Origin: Microbacterium sp. RURRCA19A
GTDB lineage: Bacteria; Actinomycetota; Actinomycetes; Actinomycetales; Microbacteriaceae
Assembly: GCF_900156455.1 (NCBI RefSeq)
Contig: NZ_FTNQ01000001.1
Coordinates: 124,001 to 188,000, forward strand
Reading direction: 5' to 3'
Length of the DNA: 64,000 bases
A model generated the notes under the pieces. It made no database searches, was not told the DNA's origin, and saw only the letters and a list, made by a program, of their open reading frames with translations. Shown in pieces: positions 55,645-64,000 of this stretch. Numbering within the stretch: the first letter of the stretch is position 1; every line of letters starts with the position of its first letter. The position numbers and the translations under genes are program-made.

Positions 55645-57942
55645 TCAGCGCGCCGCCAGCCGCGGCCCCTCGTACGCCCGGACGGGCGGCAGCTCCCCGT
55701 CGTACCGCGCGATGCTCACGGCCACCCGCGCGCCGCTCGACGCCTGGGTGAGTTGCGACGTGCCGACGTCCTTCGTCAGGACGTTCACGCAGTCGGCGAT
55801 CTCCGGGGCGCTGGGGTCGTACCAGGCACCCGTGTGCATCTGCGCGACTCCGGACAGGAGCGCGTCGGTGGTCACGACGCCCGCGAGCAGGCTGCCCTGC
55901 GCGCTGTGGACCAACGCGACGTCGCCGTCGGTCAGTCCGCGCGCGGCCGCGTCGGAGGGGTGCAGTCGGACCGGTTCGCGGTCGGCGACCTTCGTCGAGC
56001 GGCTGGGCGCGGCCATGTCCAGCTGGCTGTGCAGACGGCGCGAGGGCTGGGTGCACAGCAGCTGCAGGTCATAGGGAGAGCCGGGCGGTTCGGCGGTGTC
56101 GATCCAGACCGCGTGTCCGGCGGTGTCGGCGAGTCCGAAGGCGTCGAGGGTGGTGGAGAACAGCTCGATGCGACCGCTGGGCGTGTCCAGGGGATGTGCG
56201 ACGGGATCCGCACGGTAGTCGGTGAACGCGTCGTCCCGGTAGTGGTGCTGGGGGAGCGGTGTTCCGCCGTTCCGCCAGAACTCCTCGAACGGGGGCGCGT
56301 CCGGCGTGTCCGGTCTTTCGCGCCATTCCTCGTAGATCGTCTCCAGCCACTCCCGACTGTCGCGGCCCTCCGCGAAGTCGGCATCCAAGCGCCGGGCCAG
56401 CTGATCGTAGATCCAGAACTCCTCGCGGGCCTCGCCCGCGGGTGCGACGGCCCGCGGCATCGTGCGCAGGCGAGTGTCACCCGCCCCGGCCGCGAGGTCG
56501 TCGCGTTCGAGGCCGGTCGCGGCGGGGAGCACGATGTCGGCGTGACGGGCCGTCGGGGTCCAGTGGAACTCGTTCACCACGAGCGTGTCCACCGCGGCGA
56601 CGGCTCGGGTCAGACGCCGGAGATCCTGGTGATGGTGGAACGGGTTCCCGCCCGCCCAGTACACGAGTCGGATGACGGGCAGCCCGAGTGTCCCGCCGTC
56701 GTAGGGGATGCTCTCGCCCCCGTGGAGGAGGAGGTCGCTGATGCGGGCGCAGGGGATGAAGTCCGTGACGGGGTTTCGCCCCTGTGGGAACGTCGGCAGC
56801 GGCACCGGTACGACGCCGACTCCGTAGTCGCCCATGGAGCCGTAGCCGTGGGTGAAACCGCCGCCGGGAAGACCGATCTGTCCGAGGAACGCGGCGAATG
56901 TCACCGCCGCGAAGATCGCCTGCTCTCCGTGTTCGGCGCGCTGCAGCGAATAGGTCACGTTCACCAGCGTCCGCCCGGCCGCCGCGCGGCGCGCGAGGTC
57001 GCGGATCGTCGTGGCCGGGACCCCGCTGACGGCTTCCGCCCACTCCGGCGTCTTCGCCACGCCGTCCGGCTCACCGCGGAGGTACGCGCGGACCCGGTCG
57101 GCGCCGACCGTGTGCGTGGCGAGGAACGCCTCGTCGGCGAGCCCCTCCGTCACCAGCGTGTGGGTGAGGGCCAGGAGCACCGCGGTGTCGGTTCCGGGCC
57201 GGATGCCGACCCACTCGGCATCCCACTCGGCCAGGGTGTCGTCCCGCTGGGACGACACCGAGACGATGTGCGTCGACGCGGCCGCCTCGCCCGCCAGGCG
57301 CGTCCCCACGTGACGGTCGTGGCCGCCCGGCACCACCCAGGTGTTGGACCGGCGAAGTCCGCCGAACGCGATCATGAGGTCGGTGTGCTCGGCGATGTGC
57401 CTCCACGACGGTGGACGGTTGCGCAGTTCGCGCATCCCTCGCGGCCCGATGAGGTGGGGGAGCAGCACGAGACTGGCGCCGCGGCTGTAGTCGTTGATCG
57501 ACCGGGTGTACCCGCCGATGGAGGTGAGGAACCGGTGGAGCTGGCTCTGCGCGTGGTGGAATCGCCCCGCGCTGCCCCACCCGTACGAGCCCCCGAAGAT
57601 GCCGCGGTTGCCGTGGACGGTGCGCACCCGATCGAGTTCGCGCGCGAGCAGGTCGAGGGCTTCGTCCCACCCGACCTCCACGTATTGGTCGTCGGGGGTG
57701 CCGCGGAGCGGGTCGGGCCCCGGGCCCCGCTCGAGCCAGCGGCGGCGAATCGCGGGACGGGTGACACGAGACGGGTGGCGCAGACCCTCCGCGACCGCGG
57801 CGATGGCGGGGGCGGCATCCGGATCGTCGGAGTAGGGCCGCGTCTCGACGACCTCGCGGCCGTCGTCCGAGATCTCGACCTGGAAGGTGCCCCAGTGCGT
57901 GCTGCTCTCCTGCGTTCGCGTCACCCGTCCATCGTGGTCCAC
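55645..57942 (-). CDS. bisC: Molybdopterin oxidoreductase, biotin sulfoxide reductase-like
   Basis: This 765-residue DMSO-reductase-family enzyme carries bis-MGD molybdenum. The N-terminal TQESSTHWGTFQVEI resembles BisC/TorZ. The Mo ligand is probably Ser153 in NDYSRGAS. There is no N-terminal iron-sulfur cysteine motif and no Tat signal, so it is likely cytoplasmic, as BisC is. It probably reduces biotin or methionine sulfoxide. The start is GTG 57942 or GTG 57924 (near a GGAC site); undecided. Confidence 0.85.
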   Translation of the reverse strand: MDHDGRVTRTQESSTHWGTFQVEISDDGREVVETRPYSDDPDAAPAIAAVAEGLRHPSRVTRPAIRRRWLERGPGPDPLRGTPDDQYVEVGWDEALDLLARELDRVRTVHGNRGIFGGSYGWGSAGRFHHAQSQLHRFLTSIGGYTRSINDYSRGASLVLLPHLIGPRGMRELRNRPPSWRHIAEHTDLMIAFGGLRRSNTWVVPGGHDRHVGTRLAGEAAASTHIVSVSSQRDDTLAEWDAEWVGIRPGTDTAVLLALTHTLVTEGLADEAFLATHTVGADRVRAYLRGEPDGVAKTPEWAEAVSGVPATTIRDLARRAAAGRTLVNVTYSLQRAEHGEQAIFAAVTFAAFLGQIGLPGGGFTHGYGSMGDYGVGVVPVPLPTFPQGRNPVTDFIPCARISDLLLHGGESIPYDGGTLGLPVIRLVYWAGGNPFHHHQDLRRLTRAVAAVDTLVVNEFHWTPTARHADIVLPAATGLERDDLAAGAGDTRLRTMPRAVAPAGEAREEFWIYDQLARRLDADFAEGRDSREWLETIYEEWRERPDTPDAPPFEEFWRNGGTPLPQHHYRDDAFTDYRADPVAHPLDTPSGRIELFSTTLDAFGLADTAGHAVWIDTAEPPGSPYDLQLLCTQPSRRLHSQLDMAAPSRSTKVADREPVRLHPSDAAARGLTDGDVALVHSAQGSLLAGVVTTDALLSGVAQMHTGAWYDPSAPEIADCVNVLTKDVGTSQLTQASSGARVAVSIARYDGELPPVRAYEGPRLAAR

Positions 57943-57990
57943 GTCACGCCGTCAGGCCGCCGGGTGCGCAACACGGCGTCAAGGTACGGG

Positions 57991-58021
57991 CACCCCGGCG
58001 ACCGTCGAGATCGCCGGGGTG
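57991..58021. terminator. Terminator between bisC and the transglutaminase gene
   Basis: CACCCCGGCGA pairs perfectly with TCGCCGGGGTG (11-bp stem, 9-nt loop). It is downstream of the minus-strand transglutaminase-like gene's stop. Confidence 0.6.
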
Positions 58022-58040
58022 TCGCCGGTGCGCGGATGGA

Positions 58041-60377
58041 TCAGGGCGTGGCGTAGGCCGGAATCGCCGAGTCGATCATCCAGTACGAGGACTGCGTCCG
58101 CGTGGCGGAGTCGGTGAACTCGGCATCCCGGATCATCAGGTACCGGGTGGGGTCGTCGCCGTCGTTCCAGGTCGTGTCCACCGCGAGCCATTGCTCGTCG
58201 ACGCGCACCTTGTTCCACGCGTGCGGACCGCCCGCGAGAACGTCGCCGCCGACCACCACGGTTTCCACGCCTGCGGCATTGGCCAGCGCCGTGAACGCCG
58301 CGGCATAGCTGGCGCACACGCCGGTGCCGTCGAGGAGGGTGCCGGTGGCGAGCCACGCGGACTCGTACCCCGCCGGGATGCTCCGCGGCTCCATCGCCTG
58401 CATCGCGTCGAAGGCCGGGTGATCGTACTCGGCGTTCGAGATGAGCCACTCGTTGAGGGCCGCGACCTTGTCACGCGCGCTCATCCCGTCGTTCGTCACC
58501 TCGGCGACGACACCGTCCACCTTGGCCTTCATCTGCTCCTGCAGCGGGCGGACCTGGTCGGTGGGGAGCAGATAGGTCACCCGCATCGCCTTGCCGTCGG
58601 CGCGCAGACGTACCGCCTGCGGCGAGAACGCGTAGGGGTTCTGATACCGAGCCTCGTAGAACGCGTCGTAGGGGTCCGGCGCGCCCGGTTGATCGACGTA
58701 GGCCGAGATGTCGATCCACTCCGTCTGCGCGATGAGGTGCGCCCCGATGAAACGGGAGAACTCGGTGCTGCCGTACACCGGATATCCGAGGTCCGGTGTC
58801 TCCGACACCGGCTTGAGCTGCGAGTCCTCGGGGATCTCGAACGTCTCGAACCGCGGTTGGCCCGTCGGCGGTGCCGCCGCGAGAGCGGCCGCATTGAACT
58901 GGGCGATCGACGCTCGCGGGTCGGGGGTCGAGGCTTTCGTGATCGGGATCCAGTCCCCGAGCAGCGTGTTGCGACCGCGCAGGGCGATGACCCACCGATC
59001 GCCGAGATCGAGGATGGCATCCTCGTCCAGGAACGCCACCGTGCTCCGGGTGCGTCCGTCGACCGAGGTCACCGGCAGCACCTTCTGCACGTTCTCGATG
59101 CCCTCGATGTAGCCGCTGGGCCCCCAGTTCTTGAGGGCCGAGTCGGCATTCATCGCCACCTCCAGCGGCATCCATCCCGCCACCTCTTCGATGTCGTGGG
59201 GGTGGTAGGCCGAGAAGCGGGAGCCGTCGGTGGCGATCACTCCGATGTCGGAGCCGAGCGATTGCGCGACGCGTGCCGCTTCCTCGGGATCGAGCTGCTC
59301 GCCGGCATCGGTCTGATCCTGCGTCAGCGCGCGGTAGTTGAAGCCCTCGAGACCGAGGTTCTGACGCGAGACGAAGGTCGCTTCCTTGCTCTGGAAACTC
59401 TCCGTCTGTCCCGCGGAGCTCCACCGGGTGTCCGTGACCTCGGCGAGCACCGACTGCGAGCCGTCGGCACCGCGGCCGACCTCGTTGGTGACGACGAGGT
59501 AGCTCGTCGCCCCCTCGACCGGAGTCCACGACATCGCGAGGCTCCCCGCCTCGTCGCCGGAGCCGAACACGACATCGGGGGTCGCGAGAGGCGTGTCGAA
59601 GGTGAAGCGCGTCACGAGCGGTTTCGCGCGCGGGCTGCCGTCCTTCTCGAGGTGCTGAACGAGGAAGTACTCGTCGTGCAGTCCCCATCGGAAGGGCGTG
59701 CTGCGGTCGAGTTCCTGGATCACGCGGTCACCGGCGCCGCCGTAGGCCCGCCCGGATTCGTTGCCCGACACCTCGACCCGGCCGCCCGGCTCGCTCTGGA
59801 AGGTGAGGAACTGCGCGGGCTTGGTCAGCGCCGCGTCGTAGTAGACCTCGATCGCCCAGTCCGGAGCGCCCGACTCCGGGCGCCGATCGGGGTCGGGAAC
59901 GGGGTTCTCCGCTTCGTGGGCGGCATTCGCGGATTCGAGGTCGTAGTCGACGTCGATCTCGAACACGTGGTCGCGCGGCAAGCCGAGCCGGGGATCGGTG
60001 AAGTCGTACAGCGTCGACCGATCGGCGTAGACGCGCCCGTTCGATCCGGTGACTCCGGGGACGATGATCAGCGCGGTGACGACCGCGGCCACGGCGACGA
60101 CGGCGATGCCGCCGATGAGCAGCCCGGCCTTCCGTCCACGGCGTCGGCTCGGCGGTCGGTCAATGGGCGCGGCGCCGGCCGGCGCGTCGTCGGAGGCGCC
60201 GCCGGCGACAGCCGACGGGGTCGGCGCCGCTTGCGTGCTCGATCCGGCCGTGGAACCGCCGACAGTGGTCGGGTGCACGTGCCCCGTCCACGTCGTGCCG
60301 TCCCAATACCTCAGCTGGCGCGGGTCCCAGGGGTCGGCGTACCAGCCCTCCGGCGTGTTGTGCGGCTCATCGGACAT
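58041..60377 (-). CDS. DUF2510 membrane protein with transglutaminase-like domain
   Basis: The 778 residues are ordered: a DUF2510 domain (about 8-40, PEGWYADPWDPRQLRYWDGTTW), a Pro/Ala/Ser linker, one membrane segment (about 84-108), a long external region (about 110-600) and a C-terminal transglutaminase-like domain. The catalytic triad fits Cys688 (GVCASYA), His719 (HAWNKV) and Asp734 (AVDTTWND), with a spacing usual for this fold. It may be a cell-envelope protease or cross-linker. The start at 60377 is the DUF2510 Met; the longer frame is rejected. Confidence 0.8.
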   Translation of the reverse strand: MSDEPHNTPEGWYADPWDPRQLRYWDGTTWTGHVHPTTVGGSTAGSSTQAAPTPSAVAGGASDDAPAGAAPIDRPPSRRRGRKAGLLIGGIAVVAVAAVVTALIIVPGVTGSNGRVYADRSTLYDFTDPRLGLPRDHVFEIDVDYDLESANAAHEAENPVPDPDRRPESGAPDWAIEVYYDAALTKPAQFLTFQSEPGGRVEVSGNESGRAYGGAGDRVIQELDRSTPFRWGLHDEYFLVQHLEKDGSPRAKPLVTRFTFDTPLATPDVVFGSGDEAGSLAMSWTPVEGATSYLVVTNEVGRGADGSQSVLAEVTDTRWSSAGQTESFQSKEATFVSRQNLGLEGFNYRALTQDQTDAGEQLDPEEAARVAQSLGSDIGVIATDGSRFSAYHPHDIEEVAGWMPLEVAMNADSALKNWGPSGYIEGIENVQKVLPVTSVDGRTRSTVAFLDEDAILDLGDRWVIALRGRNTLLGDWIPITKASTPDPRASIAQFNAAALAAAPPTGQPRFETFEIPEDSQLKPVSETPDLGYPVYGSTEFSRFIGAHLIAQTEWIDISAYVDQPGAPDPYDAFYEARYQNPYAFSPQAVRLRADGKAMRVTYLLPTDQVRPLQEQMKAKVDGVVAEVTNDGMSARDKVAALNEWLISNAEYDHPAFDAMQAMEPRSIPAGYESAWLATGTLLDGTGVCASYAAAFTALANAAGVETVVVGGDVLAGGPHAWNKVRVDEQWLAVDTTWNDGDDPTRYLMIRDAEFTDSATRTQSSYWMIDSAIPAYATP

Positions 60378-60526
60378 GCGTTCGGCCTTCCCCCCAGGTC
60401 TGAATCTCCGATGGTTCCCGATGCGGGACGGAGTGGCAAAGGCGTGCGCCGGACGCGCCACATCGTGTATGTGCGGCGCGCCGCGATAGCATCCGATTCC
60501 GGCTCCGTCCCGAGAGAAGGTCTGGC

Positions 60527-60946
60527 GTGACCCGATCGTCATCCGTCGTCATCGTCCTCGTCACCGTCGCACTGCTCACGAGTGGCTGCACGGCCCCCAC
60601 CGAGCCCACCGTCCCCGCGGCTCCGACGACGGCAGCGAGCGCGAGCCCCGACGGCGGGTCCCAGGCGCTTCCTCCCACGATCGTGTCGCCCGGTCAGCTC
60701 GAGGGCACCGACGTCGCCGTGGTCATCGGAACCGCGCTCGTCATCGCGGTCGACGACGGCACCGAGGACCAGTGGCGCGGAAGCACCGCCGACGTGACGA
60801 TCGCCGAGTTCTCCGCCGGTGGTTCCGATGAGGGAGCCACCTTCCGGCCCGGCTTCATCGCGCGCAAGATCGGGACGACCACGGCGACGTTGACGGCGCC
60901 GGACGGCACGGTGCGCGCGTTCACGATCGCGGTCGTCGCGCCCTGA
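60527..60946 (+). CDS. Lipoprotein of unknown function, 139 residues
   Basis: A type II signal peptide ends LLTSGC with lipidated Cys21. A Thr/Ala/Pro/Ser linker (to about 50) leads to a small beta-rich domain (TDVAVVIGTALVIAVDDGTEDQW and TTATLTAPDGTVRAFTIAVV), which suggests an Ig-like or bacterial Ig fold. GTG 60527 follows GAGAAGG. It is convergent with the GntR gene. Confidence 0.72.
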   Translation: MTRSSSVVIVLVTVALLTSGCTAPTEPTVPAAPTTAASASPDGGSQALPPTIVSPGQLEGTDVAVVIGTALVIAVDDGTEDQWRGSTADVTIAEFSAGGSDEGATFRPGFIARKIGTTTATLTAPDGTVRAFTIAVVAP

Positions 60947-60954
60947 GGCGACCG

Positions 60955-61656
60955 TCAGTAGCGCGCGAGCACCGACAGCAGCGGATCGCCCACGGGCGTC
61001 TCGGCGCGCAGCGCCTTCGTCTCCACGCCGTCGAGGTGCGCTGCGACGTGATCGGCAGCCGCGGCGCCGTCGCCGGCGGCGAGGAGGGCGATGAGTTCGT
61101 CGTGCTCGGCGATCGAGGCGCCCTGTTCGATGTCGCGCCCGTAGATGGTGAGGATCAGAGCGGTCCGTGAGACCACCTCCGACATGTAGCGCTGGAGGAG
61201 CGCGTTCCCGCTCTCGCGAGCCAGCAGGATGTGGAACTCGCCGCCCAGTCGTGCGGATGCCGCGCTGCGGCGCTCCGTCCACGCCTCCCGCTCTGCGCGG
61301 GCGTGAGCCCGGAGCCGCTCGTGGATGCCGTCGTCCCACCGCTCCGCGACGCGCAGCACGGCCTCGCGCTCGAGCGCGCGCCGCACCACGAACGCGTCCC
61401 GCGCCTCCTCGATCGTGGGGTGCGCCACCTCGGCCGAGCGCCCGTGCGGCGAGTCGACGAGCCCGTCGTTCACCAGGCGTGTGAGCACGGTGCGCACCAG
61501 CGTGCGACTGACGCCGTAGTGCGCGGCGAGGGCCTCTTCGCCCAGCTTCGTTCCGGGCGCGAGTGCGCCCTCGATCACCGCCGCGCGGACGGATGCGTAC
61601 GCGCGCTCCGCGCGATCTGCGGGTGTCCCGTTGCTGCCGTCTGTGCTCGCGACCAT
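60955..61656 (-). CDS. GntR family regulator with FCD domain
   Basis: The 233 residues have an N-terminal winged helix (about 15-80: VRAAVIEGALAPGTKLGEEALAAHYGVSRTLVRTVLTRLVNDGL region) and a C-terminal FCD domain (about 90-215) with metal-binding His residues in EFHILLARESGN and IAEHDELIALL. It is divergent from the DUF1989 gene. Three CTGTATAC boxes lie between the two genes and are its likely operators. Confidence 0.87.
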   Translation of the reverse strand: MVASTDGSNGTPADRAERAYASVRAAVIEGALAPGTKLGEEALAAHYGVSRTLVRTVLTRLVNDGLVDSPHGRSAEVAHPTIEEARDAFVVRRALEREAVLRVAERWDDGIHERLRAHARAEREAWTERRSAASARLGGEFHILLARESGNALLQRYMSEVVSRTALILTIYGRDIEQGASIAEHDELIALLAAGDGAAAADHVAAHLDGVETKALRAETPVGDPLLSVLARY

Positions 61657-61663
61657 GCCGAAA

Positions 61664-61671
61664 CTGTATAC
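61664..61671. promoter_or_regulatory. GntR-FCD operator box 1
   Basis: CTGTATAC, 8 bp before the GntR start codon, so likely autoregulatory. Confidence 0.6.
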
Positions 61672-61748
61672 GAAACCCTCACGACTCCCGGGACAAGGCG
61701 TTCGTCACCGCCGAAACGTGCGCGACTCCTCGCCGAAATCCCCGCGAC

Positions 61749-61756
61749 CTGTATAC
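61749..61756. promoter_or_regulatory. GntR-FCD operator box 2
   Basis: CTGTATAC, followed by GAGA as in box 1 (GAAA). Confidence 0.6.
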
Positions 61757-61771
61757 GAGATAAAACATTGT

Positions 61772-61781
61772 CTGTATACAG
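61772..61781. promoter_or_regulatory. GntR-FCD operator box 3
   Basis: CTGTATACAG, a perfect 10-bp palindrome 14 bp before the DUF1989 start. It is 23 bp from box 2. Confidence 0.65.
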
Positions 61782-61794
61782 AAAGGCGCGACCC

Positions 61795-62883
61795 ATGAAC
61801 CTGACTTTGACGGCCCAACAGCGAGAGCTGCTCGACCGATCCGTGCTCGTCGGCGAGGCGGGCACGGTGGCGGACCTGGTGAGTCTCGCGCTTCGGGAGA
61901 CGGCGGGCGGGGTGACACGTCGATCGCTGCCGGGATCGGCGAGCGTCGTGCGCGCCTGGCGAGACGACATCGCCTTCACGCCGGGGCCCGAGCGGGTCGT
62001 GCGAGCCGAGCACCGGCTCCTGCCCGGGACGGGCAAGGCGTTCGAGGTCCGTGCCGGGCAGGTCCTTCGCGTGGCCCAGGTCGACGGCGATCAGTGCGCC
62101 GACCTGAACGTCTTCTCTCTGCACGACTATCGCGAGGCGATGCACGTCGGTCGCACGCGCACGCTGCACGGCATCCATCCGGGCGAGGGGTCGTTCCTGT
62201 GGTCGGCGCCTCCGCGCGAGCGAGCCATGATGTTCCTCCTGTCGGATGCCGCGGGCCTGAACGACACCCTCTTCCCGCGGTGCAGTGCCGCGATGTACGA
62301 GTCCATGTTCGGCTTCGCCGAGCACACCAACTGCGCCGACATGCAGGCCGAGGCGCAGCGCGAGTACGGGCTGACCCCGGACGACGTGCACGACTCGTTC
62401 AACCTGTTCATGGCCACGCGGGTCAACGCGAATGGCTCGATCGAGGTGGTCCACCAGCACACGCCGGCGACCGCCTTCGTGGAGATGCTCGCGGTCATGG
62501 ACGTCCTCGCGGTGCCGAACGTCTGCGGCAACGACATCTTCCGCACGAGCAACTACTCGCTGCGGCCGCTCGACGTCACCGTGTTCGACGCCGCCGAGTC
62601 CGACCTCGACCGCGTGCCGCCGCTGCAGGTGCACCGCGCGCAGCGCACGCCCGCGGACTTCGCTCAGCCGGAGATCCGAGCGGAACGGCGTCTGCAGAGG
62701 GACGCCTCCTACGAGCCCCGTTTCGCGCGCACCCCGGTCACGGTCGACCGCCTCCCGATCGAGCTCGGCGAAGCGGACAGCGCCCTGCTCCACGCCCACG
62801 CGCGTCGAGACCTGTACGGCGACGACGACGAGGCCGCGCTGCGCGACATCGTCCTCAGCTGGTGGGTGCAGAGCCATGCATGA
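61795..62883 (+). CDS. DUF1989 (urea carboxylase-associated) family protein
   Basis: This 362-residue protein carries a DUF1989 domain at about 60-265: GKAFEVRAGQVLRVAQVDGDQCADLNVFSLHDYRE, HTNCADMQAEAQREYG and SNYSLRPLDVTVFDA (by position). Members include carboxyguanidine deiminase subunits and other urea-carboxylase-linked proteins, which bind a metal. The extra N-terminal (about 55) and C-terminal (about 90) parts are not in the short CgdA/B subunits. No urea carboxylase gene is visible. A GAAAGG site precedes it, and its end overlaps the flavin reductase start. Confidence 0.78.
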   Translation: MNLTLTAQQRELLDRSVLVGEAGTVADLVSLALRETAGGVTRRSLPGSASVVRAWRDDIAFTPGPERVVRAEHRLLPGTGKAFEVRAGQVLRVAQVDGDQCADLNVFSLHDYREAMHVGRTRTLHGIHPGEGSFLWSAPPRERAMMFLLSDAAGLNDTLFPRCSAAMYESMFGFAEHTNCADMQAEAQREYGLTPDDVHDSFNLFMATRVNANGSIEVVHQHTPATAFVEMLAVMDVLAVPNVCGNDIFRTSNYSLRPLDVTVFDAAESDLDRVPPLQVHRAQRTPADFAQPEIRAERRLQRDASYEPRFARTPVTVDRLPIELGEADSALLHAHARRDLYGDDDEAALRDIVLSWWVQSHA

Positions 62884-63502
62884 CGTCGAGGACTTCGACG
62901 CCCTGACGCCGTACGAGCGGTACAAGCTGATGGCCTCGCTCATCGTGCCGCGGCCCATCGCCTGGGTGACGACGCTCGGCCCGGACGGAGTCCCCAACGC
63001 CGCGCCCTTCTCGATGTTCGCCATGGTCGGCGAAGACCCGCCGCTCGTCATGGTGAGCATCGACCGCCTGCCCGGCGGTGTCCGCAAAGACACCGCGGTG
63101 AACATCGACGCGACCGGCGAGTTCGTCGTCCACCTCGTCGATCGGCCCCTGGTGGAGGCGATGGATGCCACGAGCGTGCGGCATCCCCCCGAGATCGACG
63201 AGCTCGCACACCGCGCGATCGACACGGTGCCCGCGGCCTCCGTCCGTCCGCCCGTGATCGCGGAGGCACCCGTCGCGCTCGAATGCGTGCTGTTCTCGCG
63301 CATGGACATCCCGAGCCGCGAGATCTACTTCGGTCGTGTCCAGCGCCTGCGCACGCGCCCCGGTCTCGTCGACCGCTCGCGAATGCGCGTGCGGCTCACC
63401 GACTACGCCCCGGTCGCCCGGTTCGGGGCGAGCTTCTACACGACAACGCGCGAACGTTTCACCCTGACCGGCGATCCCACGACCGACATCGATTCCCTCT
63501 GA
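62876..63502 (+). CDS. Flavin reductase family protein
   Basis: The 208 residues fit the FMN-binding flavin reductase-like split-barrel family (PF01613): LIVPRPIAWVTTLGPDGVPNAAPFSMFAMVGEDPPLVMVSI, by position 20-60, then VLFSRMDIPSREIYFGRVQ. Members supply reduced flavin to a monooxygenase or act alone. No monooxygenase gene is in the window. It overlaps the DUF1989 gene by 8 bp and precedes the second binding protein. Confidence 0.85.
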   Translation: MHDVEDFDALTPYERYKLMASLIVPRPIAWVTTLGPDGVPNAAPFSMFAMVGEDPPLVMVSIDRLPGGVRKDTAVNIDATGEFVVHLVDRPLVEAMDATSVRHPPEIDELAHRAIDTVPAASVRPPVIAEAPVALECVLFSRMDIPSREIYFGRVQRLRTRPGLVDRSRMRVRLTDYAPVARFGASFYTTTRERFTLTGDPTTDIDSL

Positions 63503-63528
63503 GCTCCACCCGACCACAGGAGAACACC

Positions 63529-64000
63529 ATGACCCGACTCTCACGCCCCCTCTCCGCTGTCGCCGTCGGCGCCGCCGTGGCCGCCGTGCTGACCGGCTGC
63601 GCGTCCGGAGGCGCCACTGCTCCCGCGGCGTCGTCCGGTCTCGCCATCGGAGCGACCGACCTGTCCGGCGTCTGCCCGGCGACCGTCGTCATCCAGACCG
63701 ACTGGAACCCGCAGGCCGAGCAAGGCGGACTGTTCACCCTTCTCGGCCCGGATGCCCGGATCGACGCGGGGAAGAAAAGCGTGTCCGGGCCGCTGATGTC
63801 GAAGGGGGAGTGGACCGGGGTGAACGTCGAGATCCGCGCGGGCGGACCCGCGATCGGCTTCTCGGGCGTCCCGGCCCAGATGTACACCGACCCCGACATC
63901 CTGCTCGGCTGGGTGAACACCGACGACGCCATCGCGGCATCCGACACCCTCCCGACGACCGCGGTGATGTCGACCTTCGAGAAGGCGCCGTGGGCGATCA
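63529..64000 (+). CDS. Solute-binding lipoprotein, NMT1/SsuA-like, N-terminal fragment
   Basis: The gene runs off the right edge; 157 codons are present. A lipoprotein signal ends LTGC (Cys24). The mature start is a clear paralogue of the 24003 protein: both have VCPA..VIQ..W.P, LxGPDAxIDAxKKSVxGxL, TGV, GGxAIG and QMYTD at the same spacing. AGGAG lies upstream. Permease and ATPase genes, if present, are to the right of the window. Confidence 0.85.
   Translation, partial: MTRLSRPLSAVAVGAAVAAVLTGCASGGATAPAASSGLAIGATDLSGVCPATVVIQTDWNPQAEQGGLFTLLGPDARIDAGKKSVSGPLMSKGEWTGVNVEIRAGGPAIGFSGVPAQMYTDPDILLGWVNTDDAIAASDTLPTTAVMSTFEKAPWAI

Overview
The window comes from a high-GC actinobacterium, most likely Microbacterium or a close relative in the Microbacteriaceae. 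This rests on four things: codons that nearly all end in G or C, actinobacterial gene orders (murI-rph-rdgB, prfB-ftsE-ftsX-smpB-ssrA, ilvD-ilvBNC-serA-leuB-ilvE), a POL-PE-LIG type LigD next to Ku, and many leaderless genes that have a TANNNT hexamer 6-9 nt before the start codon. I see no insertion sequence, prophage or CRISPR array. The window is chromosomal, with a conserved backbone and a few accessory inserts.

Layout. 1-9.5 kb: an incomplete Tat-exported protein, nicotinate phosphoribosyltransferase, glutamate racemase, RNase PH, XTP pyrophosphatase, a zinc-type CDF exporter, the LigD/Ku end-joining pair, a DedA protein and tRNA-Leu. 9.6-20 kb: a quinone oxidoreductase, two membrane proteins, then the cell-division and translation block prfB-ftsEX-smpB, a SIMPL protein, tmRNA, a YaeQ protein, a lipoprotein, a HisN-type phosphatase and tRNA-Lys. 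20-23 kb: a Nudix enzyme, an alpha/beta hydrolase and a sortase-anchored SGNH hydrolase. 23-27.8 kb: an accessory operon under a UTRA-type GntR regulator with a solute-binding lipoprotein, nucleoside hydrolase, PfkB kinase and LOG-type phosphoribohydrolase. 27.8-33.4 kb: a MarR/MFS pair and an IclR-controlled acetoacetate pathway (scoA-scoB-thiolase). 33.6-35.9 kb: trehalose synthesis (otsAB). 35.9-48.6 kb: branched-chain amino acid and serine synthesis, interrupted by a TetR/MFS efflux pair. 48.9-55.6 kb: a FAH-family hydrolase, MFS, a class V aminotransferase with a divergent LysR gene, gltX and tRNA-Gln. 55.6-64 kb: a biotin-sulfoxide-reductase-like molybdoenzyme, a DUF2510-transglutaminase membrane protein, a lipoprotein, and a second accessory cluster (GntR-FCD, DUF1989 protein, flavin reductase, and a second solute-binding lipoprotein cut by the window edge).

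The two solute-binding lipoproteins are clear paralogues. Each lies in a GntR-headed cluster with obvious operator repeats, and together they look like two branches of an uncharacterised nitrogen-compound or nucleobase salvage system. At the DNA level, the heptamer GGATGCC/GGCATCC is strongly over-represented (about 125-130 copies by hand count) and is paired head-to-head in intergenic hairpins, as DNA-uptake sequences are in Neisseria and Haemophilus. Other features of note are a palindromic repeat family (33.45 and 48.69 kb), a 36-bp minisatellite (48.77-48.91 kb), and a block of foreign-looking codon usage inside ilvD.
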